A stretch of 63,000 nucleotides of DNA from Pseudomonas sp. REP124 (GCF_020164475.1 NZ_JAIQWX010000019.1:1-63000); one strand, 5' to 3'. Counted from the stretch's first letter, positions 9,600 to 18,674 are shown. Translations and numbers: made by a program. The notes: generated from the sequence alone by a model not told the origin.

Positions 9600-9636
9600 A
9601 AAAATCCTCGTATCGAAAGATACGGGGATTTTTTTG
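9600..9636 (+). terminator. Terminator after tRNA-Pro copy 2
   Basis: AAAAATCCTCGTATC and GATACGGGGATTTTT pair around a GAAA tetraloop (one G-U pair), followed by T residues. Confidence 0.9.
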
Positions 9637-9712
9637 CCTGCAAAAAAGCACTTCAAGTCATCGTACAACTTGCCGATAACGAGCTGTCGGGGTTCAGCCC
9701 TTCACTCAAGCC

Positions 9713-9723
9713 AATAAAAACAA
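9713..9723 (+). promoter_or_regulatory. Candidate Hfq/Crc CA motif at the chemoreceptor RBS
   Basis: AATAAAAACAA fits the A-rich AAnAAnAAnAA motif bound by Hfq with Crc and overlaps the AAAGG Shine-Dalgarno of the chemoreceptor gene. Such placement usually blocks translation when preferred carbon sources are present. Inference from motif and position only. Confidence 0.5.
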
Positions 9724-9734
9724 AGGCGCTCGTT

Positions 9735-11360
9735 ATGTTTCTTCGTCAGTTGAATATTGCCCCCCGTGCCGCACTGGGGTTTGCCTTGATCGCATTGCTC
9801 GTCGCACTGCTCGGGATTTTTGCCCTGGGACAAATGTCGAGCATCCGCGAAAGCGAGGTGGCGGTGGAGAAACAATGGCTGCCGAGCATTCGCGGCGGTG
9901 ACGAGATCCGCGAAATCATGCTGCGCATCCGCACCATTTCCCTGCGCATGGCCCTGGACCAGGACCCAAAGAACATCGCGCAATACCGCAGCCAGATGGA
10001 TACCCGGGACAAGGAGCTGAGCGAGAAAATCGCCGCCTACGACAAGCTGGTGACCTCGCCCGAAGGCAGGGCACTGTATGACCAGTTCAAAAGTACCTTC
10101 ACCGCTTACCGCGCCGGCATTGCCCAGTCCTTCACGCTGGCTGAACAGGGGCGTCGCGACGAGCTGACCAAACTGTTGCTGGTCGATATGAAAACCGTGG
10201 TCGACGGCTCGGGCAAGCAACTCAGTGACCTGGCGGAACTCTTCACCCGTCAAGTTGCGGCCGAAAGCGAAAAATCCCGGGATCACTACGACACCTCGCG
10301 CACGATCGTCAGCCTGTTTATCGGCCTTGCGGCCCTGGCGACAGTCGCCCTGGCCTTGTTGCTGACCCGCAGCATCGTGCGCCCGCTGAGCGAAGCTGTG
10401 ATCGCCGCAGAGCATGTGGCTCAAGGCGATCTGACTCGTCCGATCGAAACCCGGGGTAATGACGAAGTCAGTCGCTTGCTCAAGGCATTGGCCACCATGC
10501 AGCAGAACCTGCGGGAAACCTTGCAGGGCATCAGCCGTTCCGCGACTCAGTTGACCACCGCCGCTGACGAGCTGAACGCTGTGACCCTCGACAGCACTCA
10601 GGGCCTGCAACAGCAGAACAACGAAATCGAGCAGGCGGCGACCGCCGTGAATGAAATGACCAGCGCAGTGGAAGAAGTCGCGCGCAATGCGGTGTCCACC
10701 TCCGATGCCACTCGTCAGTCCAGCGAATCGGCGCAAATGGGGCAGGAGCGGGTCAGTGAGACGGCCAGTGCCATCAGTTCGCTGTCCGACGATGTGCAGA
10801 GCACCAGCGAGTTGGTGCAGTCCCTGGCCAATCAGTCTCAGGATATCGGCAAGGTATTGGATGTGATTCGTGCGATCGCCGAACAGACCAACCTGTTGGC
10901 ACTGAACGCGGCCATCGAGGCGGCGCGGGCGGGGGAGAGCGGTCGCGGATTCGCGGTAGTGGCCGATGAAGTGCGGGCGCTGGCTTATCGCACGCAGCAG
11001 TCGACCCAGGAAATCGAGCAAATGGTGCAGGGCATGCGCAGCGGTTCGAGCCTGGCCCTGGATGCCATGAATGCCAGCGCGACTCGTGCTGCCAGCACCC
11101 TGGTTCTCGCTGAACGCGCAGGCCAGGCGCTGCAAACCATCACTGCTTCGGTGCACCAGATTCACGAGCGCAACCTGGTCATCGCCAGCGCGGCGGAAGA
11201 GCAGGCGCAAGTGGCGCGGGAGGTCGATCGCAACCTGGTGAACATTCGTGACTTGTCGGTGCGCTCGGCAGCCGGCGCGGATCAGACCAGTGCTTCAAGC
11301 CATGAGCTGTCGCAACTGGCCAATGCACTGCAGGGGATGGTGCGGCGTTTCCGAGTGTAA
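9735..11360 (+). CDS. Methyl-accepting chemotaxis protein
   Basis: Inner-membrane chemoreceptor that controls CheA. The 541-residue protein has a short cytoplasmic N-terminus, membrane segment 1 ([19 protein letters not shown]), a periplasmic four-helix-bundle ligand domain (about 30-190, 4HB type), membrane segment 2 ([20 protein letters not shown]), a HAMP domain beginning [12 protein letters not shown], and a signalling domain with the hairpin tip [19 protein letters not shown]. No C-terminal CheR/CheB tether pentapeptide is visible (it ends VRRFRV). The start was set at the ATG with AAAGG eight bases upstream; the open frame further upstream runs through the tRNA-Pro gene and is not coding. 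The ligand cannot be inferred. It stands alone, between tRNAs and REPINs. Confidence 0.95.
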   Translation: MFLRQLNIAPRAALGFALIALLVALLGIFALGQMSSIRESEVAVEKQWLPSIRGGDEIREIMLRIRTISLRMALDQDPKNIAQYRSQMDTRDKELSEKIAAYDKLVTSPEGRALYDQFKSTFTAYRAGIAQSFTLAEQGRRDELTKLLLVDMKTVVDGSGKQLSDLAELFTRQVAAESEKSRDHYDTSRTIVSLFIGLAALATVALALLLTRSIVRPLSEAVIAAEHVAQGDLTRPIETRGNDEVSRLLKALATMQQNLRETLQGISRSATQLTTAADELNAVTLDSTQGLQQQNNEIEQAATAVNEMTSAVEEVARNAVSTSDATRQSSESAQMGQERVSETASAISSLSDDVQSTSELVQSLANQSQDIGKVLDVIRAIAEQTNLLALNAAIEAARAGESGRGFAVVADEVRALAYRTQQSTQEIEQMVQGMRSGSSLALDAMNASATRAASTLVLAERAGQALQTITASVHQIHERNLVIASAAEEQAQVAREVDRNLVNIRDLSVRSAAGADQTSASSHELSQLANALQGMVRRFRV

Positions 11361-11392
11361 GCGCTGCTGAAAAAAACTGTGGGAGAAAAACC

Positions 11393-11483
11393 TGTGGGAG
11401 CGAGCCTGCTCGCGATAGCGTTCTACCAGTCGACATTGATGCCGCCTGATATGCCGTCATCGCGGGCAAGCCGCGCTCCCACA
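11393..11483. repeat. REPIN (paired REP), first of a tandem pair
   Basis: Two inverted REP units: TGTGGGAGCGAGCCTGCTCG at the left and a complementary unit ending CGCTCCCACA at the right, around a roughly 40-base spacer. It lies directly after the chemoreceptor gene. Confidence 0.9.
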
Positions 11484-11524
11484 GAGTTTGTGTCGTAACC
11501 CGAAATTGCAGTCGACGCAAAACC

Positions 11525-11614
11525 TGTGGGAGCGTGGCTTGCCCGCGAAAGCGTTGGACCAGACACTCTGATGTTGGCTGATACTCCGCTTTCGCGAGCA
11601 AGCCCGCTCCCACA
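11525..11614. repeat. REPIN, second of a tandem pair
   Basis: TGTGGGAGCGTGGCTTGCCC at the left and the inverted unit ending CCCGCTCCCACA at the right. Only 41 bases separate it from the preceding REPIN; the pair separates the convergent chemoreceptor and ndh genes and probably folds in either transcript. Confidence 0.9.
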
Positions 11615-11624
11615 CTGGACCGTG

Positions 11625-12923
11625 TCAGTGCAGCTTGAGCCTCGGCTCAGTCCCCCGCCCGATCTTGCTGCCCAGCATCAGCATGGCCGTGCGGAACCAT
11701 CCGTACAGCGCCATCTGGTGCATGCGGTACAGCGACACGTAGAACATCCGCGCCAGCCACCCTTCCAGCATCACGCTACCGGTCAGGTTGCCCATCAAGT
11801 TACCCACAGCGGAAAAACGCGACAGCGAAATCAGCGAGCCGTAGTCGGTGTACTTGTACTCGGGCAGCGCCTTGCCTTCGATGCGCAGCTTCAGAGACTT
11901 GGCCAGCAGCGACGCTTGTTGATGCGCAGCCTGGGCGCGCGGCGGTACGTTGCGGTCGCTGCCCGGTTGCGGGCAGGCGGCGCAGTCACCGAAGGCGAAG
12001 ATGTTCTCGTCGCGGGTGGTTTGCAGGGTCGGCAGCACTTGCAGCTGGTTGATGCGGTTGGTTTCCAGGCCGTCGATGTCCTTGAGGAAACCCGGAGCGC
12101 GAATGCCTGCCGCCCAGACTTTCAGGCCGGCATTGATGGTCTTGCCGTCGGCAGTAATCAGGGCGTCGGCCGTGACTTCGCTGACCGCGGCATTGGTCAT
12201 CACGTTGACCCCGAGCTTTTCCAGGGTTTTATGCACTGGCCCGCCGATGCGCTCCGGCAGTGCCGGCAGCACCCGAGGACCGGCTTCGATCAGGGTGATG
12301 TGCATGTTTTCCGGCTTGATCCGGTCCAGGCCATAGGCTGCCAGTTCGTGGGCAGCGTTGTGCAACTCTGCGGCCAGTTCGACCCCGGTGGCACCGGCGC
12401 CGACGATGGCCACGCTGATCTGCTCGTCCTGAACGTTTTGCCCGGCGTGGGCGCGCAGGTAGTGGTTGAGCAATTGCTGGTGGAAGCGTTCGGCCTGTTT
12501 GCGGGTGTCGAGGAACAGGCAGTGCTGCGCCGCACCCTGAGTGCCGAAATCGTTGGTGGTGCTGCCGACGGAAATCACCAGGGTGTCGTAAGGCACTTCC
12601 CGCGCAGGCACCAGCTCCAGGCCGGCTTCGTCATAGGTGGCGGCCAGCTGGATTTTTTTCTGCGCGCGATCGAGCCCGCTCATGCGCCCCAGCTGGAACT
12701 CGAAATGGTTCCATTTCGCCTGGGCAACATAGTTGAGTTCGTCTTCGGAGGAGTTCAGGGAACCGGCGGCCACTTCGTGCAGCAGCGGTTTCCAGATGTG
12801 GGTCAGGTTCGCGTCGACCAGCATCACGCTGGCCGTGCCGCGCTTGCCCAGAGTCTTACCCAGACGGGTAGCCAACTCCAGACCGCCGGCGCCGCCGCCG
12901 ACGATAACGATACGATGGGACAT
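11625..12923 (-). CDS. ndh: Type II NADH dehydrogenase
   Basis: Single-subunit, non-proton-pumping NADH:quinone oxidoreductase at the inner face of the cytoplasmic membrane. The 432-residue protein has an FAD-binding Rossmann motif at the N-terminus (IVIVGGGAGGLELA), a second nucleotide-binding motif for NADH near residue 175 (VAIVGAGATGVELA), the FAD signature FAFGDCAA near residue 300, and an amphipathic C-terminal membrane anchor (FYVSLYRMHQMALYGWFR). I took the Met of MSHRIVIVGG, as in P. aeruginosa, over an in-frame Met five codons earlier. A small DUF3094 membrane protein gene precedes it. Confidence 0.96.
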   Translation of the reverse strand: MSHRIVIVGGGAGGLELATRLGKTLGKRGTASVMLVDANLTHIWKPLLHEVAAGSLNSSEDELNYVAQAKWNHFEFQLGRMSGLDRAQKKIQLAATYDEAGLELVPAREVPYDTLVISVGSTTNDFGTQGAAQHCLFLDTRKQAERFHQQLLNHYLRAHAGQNVQDEQISVAIVGAGATGVELAAELHNAAHELAAYGLDRIKPENMHITLIEAGPRVLPALPERIGGPVHKTLEKLGVNVMTNAAVSEVTADALITADGKTINAGLKVWAAGIRAPGFLKDIDGLETNRINQLQVLPTLQTTRDENIFAFGDCAACPQPGSDRNVPPRAQAAHQQASLLAKSLKLRIEGKALPEYKYTDYGSLISLSRFSAVGNLMGNLTGSVMLEGWLARMFYVSLYRMHQMALYGWFRTAMLMLGSKIGRGTEPRLKLH

Positions 12924-12983
12924 GGGGATAACTCGCAAGGCTAAAAGAAATCGGTGCGGTTACCCGAGCGAGCGCAAGGCAGC

Positions 12984-13157
12984 TCATAGCGTCAGGTAAC
13001 TGATAAATCGGCTCAACAGGCCAAGGCCAATGGTCACTGCCAATACCAGCACAAGGAGCATCCACGGCCGGAATGGTCGGCGCTCGACTTGGTGCTGGGA
13101 CAACTGCAGGTACTCTTCGACATGCTTTTGGTCATCGGGGTTCAGGCGGCTGGTCAT
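12984..13157 (-). CDS. DUF3094 small membrane protein
   Basis: A 57-residue protein: MTSRLNPDDQKHVEEYLQLS, a basic stretch (HQVERRPFRPW), one membrane helix (MLLVLVLAVTIGLGLL) and the end SRFISYLTL. It resembles the DUF3094 family of Pseudomonas and relatives. It is 60 bases upstream of ndh on the same strand, so the two are probably co-transcribed; a role near the respiratory dehydrogenase is possible but untested. Confidence 0.82.
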   Translation of the reverse strand: MTSRLNPDDQKHVEEYLQLSQHQVERRPFRPWMLLVLVLAVTIGLGLLSRFISYLTL

Positions 13158-13208
13158 AAAGGCCTCGTCAGGTAGACGTTGCTGAATGTGTAGAAGCTAC
13201 AGGCAGAT

Positions 13209-13736
13209 TCAATGAGCGATGAACGGAGCATAGCCGGTGTCCGGAATGGGCTCGACGCTCACCTTGTCGTCCAGGCGAATGATTCCACTTTGTAACACTC
13301 GGGCAGTGATTCCGCCATGTCCGCGCACCGCCTGAAATGTCCCGGGCCCGAGATTGCTCTGAAGGCGCGCGCACGGCTGACACCAGCCGGTGGTTTCAAA
13401 GATCGCCTGGCCGATGCGAAAACGCCGGCCCTTGAGGCTGAACAGGTTGATACCGCTGATAACGAGATTGCGCCGTAAATCTTCAGGCAGCACCGGTCTG
13501 TCATCAGGGCGTCCCATGAGCGAACTGATCACGGCCAGGTGTTCCCACTGAATCAAAGTCACCTGTCGCGCGTTGCGCACCCCGGGCTTGGCGCGATCAC
13601 CGGTAAGTCCGGCCTCCAGTCGCGCTTCGACTGCATCGAGTTCGATCATCGGGGCGTGACGTTCAGGGCGTACACCGATCCATCGAACGCGACCGATTTG
13701 CGGGACTTCGGCAATTAGCTCCTGCAATGGACTCAC
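13209..13736 (-). CDS. MOSC domain protein
   Basis: A 175-residue protein of the MOSC (molybdenum cofactor sulfurase C-terminal) superfamily, whose members bind Moco and handle sulfur or reduce N-hydroxylated compounds. The conserved Cys lies in TTGWCQPCARL near residue 120; earlier landmarks are GLTGDRAKPG and the run around LPEDLRRNLVISGINL. The start codon is GTG and overlaps the stop of the DUF1780 gene (GTGA), indicating coupling. The substrate is unknown. Confidence 0.88.
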   Translation of the reverse strand: MSPLQELIAEVPQIGRVRWIGVRPERHAPMIELDAVEARLEAGLTGDRAKPGVRNARQVTLIQWEHLAVISSLMGRPDDRPVLPEDLRRNLVISGINLFSLKGRRFRIGQAIFETTGWCQPCARLQSNLGPGTFQAVRGHGGITARVLQSGIIRLDDKVSVEPIPDTGYAPFIAH

Positions 13737-14359
13737 AGACTGATCCCGACATCGAACACGATGCTTCGTCCCAGGTTGCTACGCAGAAAGTCCGGTGCAT
13801 CGGGATGCGCGAACAGCACGCGAGCAAAGGTAGGTCCCACCAGCGACAGCGAGCGCCAACCCTGGCGCAGGTACTCGGTGGGCGGTGGAAAGTGGCTGTT
13901 GAGGTCCAGCACTTCGCGCTTGAGGCTGGCGAAGGCAATGATGTCCAGCTCCCCCAGATCCATGCCGCGTTCCTTGTAGTTGTGCGCTTTTTTGCGCAAG
14001 GTCGGCGCCAGTCGCAGCAGAAACTCGTTGGCCGGGATGCGCCGGGGCTTGGCTTCCCGGCGCACCAATTGGCTCAAGGAAAACGCACTGCGTCGACGTT
14101 GCAACTCATCGCGCCATTCATCGTTGAGGCGCCGTCCTTCGTCGAGGACGAAGAACACCTCGAAACTGGCATCACGAAACAGCACGTCCGGCGGCTCCCC
14201 GGCCGGGGCGAATTCGTCGGCGCGATAAGGAATGTTCAAGCCTTGCAGCAGGCGCTGGCAGACCCAACGCTCACGCTCCCATTTGCGGGCATTGGACAGG
14301 AAAGCGTTGGCCTGCTCGGCCGCAATGGTCAGCAGGCGTAAGTAATCTGAGTCATCCAT
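13733..14359 (-). CDS. DUF1780 family protein
   Basis: A soluble 208-residue protein beginning MDDSDYLRLLTIAAEQANAF, matching the DUF1780 family of pseudomonads. It is rich in Arg and Glu, with a region (VLFRDASFEVFFVLDEGRR) that looks like a beta-alpha core reminiscent of restriction-endonuclease-like folds, but I cannot identify catalytic residues with confidence. I chose the Met at MDDSDY because the upstream in-frame extension is not conserved and runs through the benK promoter. It is coupled to the MOSC gene downstream. Confidence 0.85.
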   Translation of the reverse strand: MDDSDYLRLLTIAAEQANAFLSNARKWERERWVCQRLLQGLNIPYRADEFAPAGEPPDVLFRDASFEVFFVLDEGRRLNDEWRDELQRRRSAFSLSQLVRREAKPRRIPANEFLLRLAPTLRKKAHNYKERGMDLGELDIIAFASLKREVLDLNSHFPPPTEYLRQGWRSLSLVGPTFARVLFAHPDAPDFLRSNLGRSIVFDVGISL

Positions 14360-14441
14360 AGGCCCAAGCTTAGCGCTCAAATGTGATCGCAAAGAAAACA
14401 GTTTGCCTCGCCAGTGCAATTCCTCGCTCGATATCCCCCTC

Positions 14442-14504
14442 TGCACAAAACGGATAACGATCTGCGCAACGCGGATATTGAGTCGCTTGCGGCATCTCTA
14501 GCAT
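14442..14504 (+). promoter_or_regulatory. XylS/BenR-type operator and promoter of the benKEF-like operon
   Basis: Two direct repeats match the XylS/BenR box TGCA-N6-GGnTA: TGCA-CAAAAC-GGATA at 14442-14456 and TGCG-CAACGC-GGATA at 14463-14477. Their starts are 21 bases apart, two helical turns, as in the TOL Pm promoter. The downstream box overlaps a weak -35 (TATTGA) by two bases, with TAGCAT 17 bases on as the -10, again the Pm geometry. Activation by a BenR-like AraC-family protein with benzoate is the natural reading. Confidence 0.82.
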
Positions 14505-14544
14505 CGGCGGTACGGACGTTCGCCGTCTTACCGACGATCTGAAA

Positions 14545-14556
14545 AACAACAACAAG
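14545..14556 (+). promoter_or_regulatory. Candidate Hfq/Crc CA motif in the benK leader
   Basis: AACAACAACAAG, four perfect AAn triplets (five counting the preceding A run), immediately before the AAGAGA ribosome site of the MFS gene. This is the position and sequence type used for Crc/Hfq carbon-catabolite repression of aromatic genes in pseudomonads. Direct repression is inference. Confidence 0.65.
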
Positions 14557-14567
14557 AGATAAATGCC

Positions 14568-15920
14568 ATGCGCAAGATCGATGTACACAAGGTTATCGAC
14601 AAGGCTCGATTCAACCGCTTTCACTGGATGGTGCTGTTCTGGTGTGCCCTGATCATCATCTTCGACGGTTACGATCTGGTGATCTACGGCGTGGTCCTGC
14701 CGATGTTGATGAAGGAGTGGGGGCTCAGTCCTCTGCAAGCCGGGGCACTGGGCAGTTACGCGTTGTTCGGCATGATGTTCGGTGCGCTGTTCTTCGGGCC
14801 GCTGTCGGACCGGATCGGCCGGAAAAAAGCCATCACCATCTGCGTGATCCTCTTCAGCGGTTTCACCGTGCTCAACGGTTTTGCCAGAAACCCCACGGAA
14901 TTCGGACTCTGTCGTTTCATCGCCGGGTTGGGCATCGGTGGCGTGATGCCGAACGTCGTGGCGCTGATGAACGAATACGCACCTAAGAAAATTCGCAGCA
15001 CCCTGGTGGCAATCATGTTCAGCGGATATTCGGTGGGCGGCATGCTGTCCGCCGGGCTGGGCATCGTGCTGATTCCGAGCTTCGGCTGGCAGTCGGTGTT
15101 TTACGTGGCGGTCCTTCCGTTGTTGTTGCTGCCGCTGATCATGTACTTCCTGCCCGAGTCGGTGGGCTTCATGCTGCGCCAGGGGCGTCATGAAGAAGCG
15201 CGCAACGTACTGCAACGCATTGAGCCGTCCTACGCCGCGAAAGCCGACGATCAACTGCACATGAGCGAAGTGAAGGGCACCGGCACACCGGTGTTGCAGC
15301 TGTTCCGCGAGGGCCGGGCACTGCGCACGCTGATGCTGTGGCTGGCGTTCTTCTGCTGTCTGTTGATGGTGTACGCCCTGAGTTCCTGGCTGCCGAAGCT
15401 GATGGCCAATGCCGGCTATAGCCTGGGTTCGAGCTTGTCATTCCTGCTGGTGCTGAACTTCGGCGCGATTTTCGGCGCGGTGGGCGGCGGTGTGCTGGGT
15501 GACAAACTCAACCTGCCGCGAGTGTTGGCTGTGTTCTTCGCGGTGGGCGCCGTCTCGATCACCTTGCTCGGCTTCAACAGCCCGATGCCGGTGCTGTACC
15601 TGCTGATCGCGATTGCCGGCGCCACCACCATCGGTTCGCAGATTCTGCTGTATGCCTGCGCCGCGCAGTTCTACTCCATGACCATCCGTTCCACCGGCCT
15701 TGGCTGGGCCTCGGGCATCGGGCGCAACGGGGCCATCGTTGGTCCGTTGCTAGGTGGTGCCTTGCTCGGGATCAGCCTGCCGCTGCAACTGAACTTCATG
15801 GCCTTCGCCTTGCCGGGTGCGGTTGCCGCCATCGCCATGACCGTGTTCGCCGTCAGCAGTCGACGTAGCGTCCGGCAATCGCTGGCGGCGCCTCAAAGCG
15901 CGGTTGGCGAGGTGTCATGA
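14568..15920 (+). CDS. benK: Aromatic acid:H+ symporter, MFS/AAHS family (BenK-like)
   Basis: Proton-driven importer of benzoate or a related aromatic acid. The 450-residue protein has 12 predicted membrane helices and the AAHS hallmark FDGYDLVIYGVVLP in helix 1, the MFS loop 2-3 motif GPLSDRIGRKKA, and LPESVGFMLRQGR after helix 6, typical of BenK/PcaK. The stop overlaps the benE start (ATGA). With benE and an OprD porin it forms an uptake operon behind a BenR-type operator. BenK is the best match; a different aromatic acid (4-hydroxybenzoate, anthranilate) cannot be excluded. The dioxygenase genes benABCD are not in the window. Confidence 0.87.
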   Translation: MRKIDVHKVIDKARFNRFHWMVLFWCALIIIFDGYDLVIYGVVLPMLMKEWGLSPLQAGALGSYALFGMMFGALFFGPLSDRIGRKKAITICVILFSGFTVLNGFARNPTEFGLCRFIAGLGIGGVMPNVVALMNEYAPKKIRSTLVAIMFSGYSVGGMLSAGLGIVLIPSFGWQSVFYVAVLPLLLLPLIMYFLPESVGFMLRQGRHEEARNVLQRIEPSYAAKADDQLHMSEVKGTGTPVLQLFREGRALRTLMLWLAFFCCLLMVYALSSWLPKLMANAGYSLGSSLSFLLVLNFGAIFGAVGGGVLGDKLNLPRVLAVFFAVGAVSITLLGFNSPMPVLYLLIAIAGATTIGSQILLYACAAQFYSMTIRSTGLGWASGIGRNGAIVGPLLGGALLGISLPLQLNFMAFALPGAVAAIAMTVFAVSSRRSVRQSLAAPQSAVGEVS

Positions 15921-17137
15921 ACAAGTTGCTCCGGGATTTTTCCCTGTCGGCAGCCGTGGCGGGATTCATCGCCACGGTGATTTCCTACGCCGGTCCCCTG
16001 GTGATCATTTTCCAGGCTGCCGATGCCGCCCATCTGTCGCGGGAGGTGTTGTCGTCCTGGGTTTGGGCGATTTCCATCGGCAGTGCGGTGCTGGGGATCG
16101 GTCTGAGTCTGCGCTACCGGGTGCCGGTGATCATCGCCTGGTCCGCGCCGGGCTCGGCGCTGCTGGTGGCGCTGCTGCCGGGGATTTCCATGTCCGAAGC
16201 AGTGGGCGCCTACCTGATCAGCAGCCTGATCGTGTTTCTGGTGGGAATTTCCGGAGCGTTCGACCGAATCATCGGCAAGCTGCCGGCAGCGGTTGCGGCC
16301 GCGATGCTGGCGGGGATTCTGTTCAGCTTCGGCACCGGGCTGTTCGTCTCGCTGCAGAGCAAACCGGCCCTGGTGCTGGCGATGTTTGCCACCTACCTGA
16401 TCTGTAAACGGCTGGTGCCGCGCTATGCGGTGCTGATGGTCCTGCTGGTGGGATGTTCGATGGCGTTGCTCGCCGGCGATCTGCACCGCGAGGCGCTGGT
16501 CATCGGTTTTGCCACGCCGGTGTGGATCACGCCAGCATTCAGCCTGAGCGCGACGCTGAATATCGCGCTGCCGCTGGTGATGGTGGCGCTGACCGGTCAG
16601 TTCGTTCCCGGCATGGCAGTGTTACGCGCCAGCGGCTACGGCACGCCCTCCGGGCCGATCATCGCCAGCAGTGCCTTGGGCACTGCGCTGTTGGCGCCGT
16701 TCGGTTGCCATGGGCTGAACCTGGCGGCGATCACCGCAGCCATCTGCACCGGCCGCGAGGCCCATGAAGATCCCGGCAAGCGTTATGTGGCCGGGGTCGT
16801 GGGCGGCCTGTGCTACCTGGTGCTGGGCATCTTCGGCGCGACGCTGGTTTCACTGTTCTCGGCGTTTCCCAAAGAGCTGATTGCGGCCCTGGCCGGACTG
16901 GCACTGTTCGCCGCGATTGCCGGCGCACTGACCGGTGCGATGGCCGTGCCGAGTGATCGCGAAGCCGCACTGGTGACCTTCCTGACCACGGCCTCGGGCA
17001 TGTCGTTGTTGGGGCTGTCCGCGGCTTTCTGGGGGCTGATTTTCGGCATGGTCACTCACCTGATATTGAGCGCCCGTCGTCCCGCCACCCGCAGCCAGAG
17101 CGCTGCACAAAAACAAGCTGTTCCTGTCGATCAATAA
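15917..17137 (+). CDS. benE: Benzoate:H+ symporter BenE
   Basis: A 406-residue integral membrane protein of the BenE family, secondary transporters for benzoate. It shows about 12 hydrophobic segments, with typical family stretches [19 protein letters not shown] (near residue 70) and [16 protein letters not shown] (near residue 230). It is translated from an ATG overlapping the previous stop and lies 17 bases before the porin gene. Together with the MFS protein it gives two alternative inner-membrane routes for the same substrate, as in ben clusters of P. putida. Confidence 0.93.
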   Translation: MNKLLRDFSLSAAVAGFIATVISYAGPLVIIFQAADAAHLSREVLSSWVWAISIGSAVLGIGLSLRYRVPVIIAWSAPGSALLVALLPGISMSEAVGAYLISSLIVFLVGISGAFDRIIGKLPAAVAAAMLAGILFSFGTGLFVSLQSKPALVLAMFATYLICKRLVPRYAVLMVLLVGCSMALLAGDLHREALVIGFATPVWITPAFSLSATLNIALPLVMVALTGQFVPGMAVLRASGYGTPSGPIIASSALGTALLAPFGCHGLNLAAITAAICTGREAHEDPGKRYVAGVVGGLCYLVLGIFGATLVSLFSAFPKELIAALAGLALFAAIAGALTGAMAVPSDREAALVTFLTTASGMSLLGLSAAFWGLIFGMVTHLILSARRPATRSQSAAQKQAVPVDQ

Positions 17138-17145
17138 AAATAAGA
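17133..17145 (+). promoter_or_regulatory. Candidate Hfq/Crc CA motif at the OprD-family gene RBS
   Basis: AATAAAAATAAGA, four AAn triplets, overlapping the AAGAGA ribosome site and starting in the benE stop region. With the benK motif it would allow repression at both ends of the operon mRNA. Motif-based inference. Confidence 0.55.
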
Positions 17146-17154
17146 GACAAAACG

Positions 17155-18423
17155 ATGAAACAGATTTTTCCAGCAACCGGTTCCGTGTTGTCCCTGGCTG
17201 TCGCCTCGAGTTTTTCCACCGGCGCGATAGCCGCCGAAAAAGGCTTCATCGAAGACACCACCGCCACCTTGCAAGCGCGCAATTACTACTTCAGCCGGGA
17301 CTACTCCGACATCGTCGGGACAAACCCGCAATCGAAGGCCGAAGAGTGGGCGCAGGGTTTCATCCTCAACGTCAAATCGGGTTACACCCAGGGCACCGTC
17401 GGTTTCGGCGTGGACGTGATCGGCCTGCTCGGGCTCAGGCTCGACAGCAGTCCGGATCGGGTCAACACCGGCTTGCTGCCGGTGGGCGATGACGGGCGTG
17501 CGCCGAGCAACTACAGCCGTCTGGAGGGCGCATTGAAAATGCGTTTCTCGAAAACCGAACTGAAAGCGGGGGAGCTGCAACCCAACCTGCCGGTGCTGGT
17601 GTTCAGCGATATTCGTCTGCTGCCGCCGAGTTACCAGGGAGCGAGCATCACCTCGAACGAGATCGCTGGCCTGACCCTGCAGGCCGGCCACCTGAGTTCA
17701 ACCAGCCTGCGCAACGAGGCGGGGGATGAAAAAATGCAGGCCATGCTCGGCCATGTGCCGCAGCGTCAGGTCAGCAGCGACGGCTTCAATTTTGCCGGGG
17801 CCGATTACGCCTTCAATGAGAAACGCACTTCAGTGAGCGCCTGGTACGGGCAGATGGAAGATATCTACAACCAGCGCTTTCTCGGCCTCAAGCACAGCGA
17901 GCCAATGGGCGACTGGGTTCTGGGCGCCAACCTCGGCTACTTCGATTCCCGAGAAGACGGCAAGAAGCTGTTGGGCAATATCGACAATCAGGCGTTTTTC
18001 TCTCTGCTGTCGGCCAAGCGCGGCGGTCACACGTTCTATGTCGGCTATCAGGCGATGTATGGCGACACGGCGTTCCCGCGGGTCTTTGCCAACATCTCGC
18101 CGCTGGGCAACGAGGTGCCGACCTACGAGTTCGCCTTCACTGATGAGCGTTCATGGCAGGCGCGTTATGACTACGACTTCGCCGCCCTCGGCGTACCCGG
18201 CCTGACCAGTACCGTGCGTTACATCTCGGGCAACAACGTCGACACCGGCAAGGGCTTTGAGGGCAAGGATCGCGAGCGCGATCTGGATATTGGCTATGTC
18301 CTGCAGAGCGGCAGCCTCAAGGGCCTCGGCATCCGTGTGCGCAATGCCATGGCGCGCTCCAACTACCGCAGTGATATCGATGAGAACCGCTTGATCCTGA
18401 GCTACACCTGGACGCTGCTATGA
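17155..18423 (+). CDS. OprD-family outer membrane porin (BenF-like)
   Basis: Outer-membrane channel of the OprD/Occ family, 422 residues. The signal peptide [20 protein letters not shown] ends near AIA-AEKGF, followed by the family start [20 protein letters not shown] and alternating beta-strands ending in the aromatic-terminated C-terminal strand [10 protein letters not shown]. The position behind benK and benE argues for a benzoate porin (BenF/OpdK-type). The conserved basic ladder cannot be assigned substrate by eye, so no symbol is given. Confidence 0.92.
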   Translation: MKQIFPATGSVLSLAVASSFSTGAIAAEKGFIEDTTATLQARNYYFSRDYSDIVGTNPQSKAEEWAQGFILNVKSGYTQGTVGFGVDVIGLLGLRLDSSPDRVNTGLLPVGDDGRAPSNYSRLEGALKMRFSKTELKAGELQPNLPVLVFSDIRLLPPSYQGASITSNEIAGLTLQAGHLSSTSLRNEAGDEKMQAMLGHVPQRQVSSDGFNFAGADYAFNEKRTSVSAWYGQMEDIYNQRFLGLKHSEPMGDWVLGANLGYFDSREDGKKLLGNIDNQAFFSLLSAKRGGHTFYVGYQAMYGDTAFPRVFANISPLGNEVPTYEFAFTDERSWQARYDYDFAALGVPGLTSTVRYISGNNVDTGKGFEGKDRERDLDIGYVLQSGSLKGLGIRVRNAMARSNYRSDIDENRLILSYTWTLL

Positions 18424-18431
18424 GCGACTGA

Positions 18432-18674
18432 TCACAGGTTGCTGGTGCAGTTGCCCATGACCTCGTAGGTCACGCGATGGGTCTGGCCCTGATGGTCCAC
18501 ATACACCATGGTCGCCGGCACCACGCCGCAGGCTGTCGCGGTATCCGATACGGAAACCACCTTGGCAATGTCCAGCGGTTGCGCGGGATTGTAAGGGACG
18601 GCCGAAGGCAGGTTGTCGGCGGCCATGGCCGTGGTGGCGATGAGGGTCAGAAACAGGCTGGTCAATGTTTTCAT
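18432..18674 (-). CDS. DUF2790 periplasmic protein
   Basis: An 80-residue secreted protein: signal peptide MKTLTSLFLTLIATTAMAAD, then a mature DUF2790-like domain with DIAKVVSVSDTATACGVVPA and TMVYVDHQGQTHRVTYEVMG, plus a Cys near the end that can pair with the earlier Cys. These small proteins are frequent in Pseudomonas, often as paralogues, and several are induced by metals; function unknown. An in-frame Met 15 codons upstream is rejected because it would bury the signal peptide. It converges on the porin gene. Confidence 0.85.
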   Translation of the reverse strand: MKTLTSLFLTLIATTAMAADNLPSAVPYNPAQPLDIAKVVSVSDTATACGVVPATMVYVDHQGQTHRVTYEVMGNCTSNL

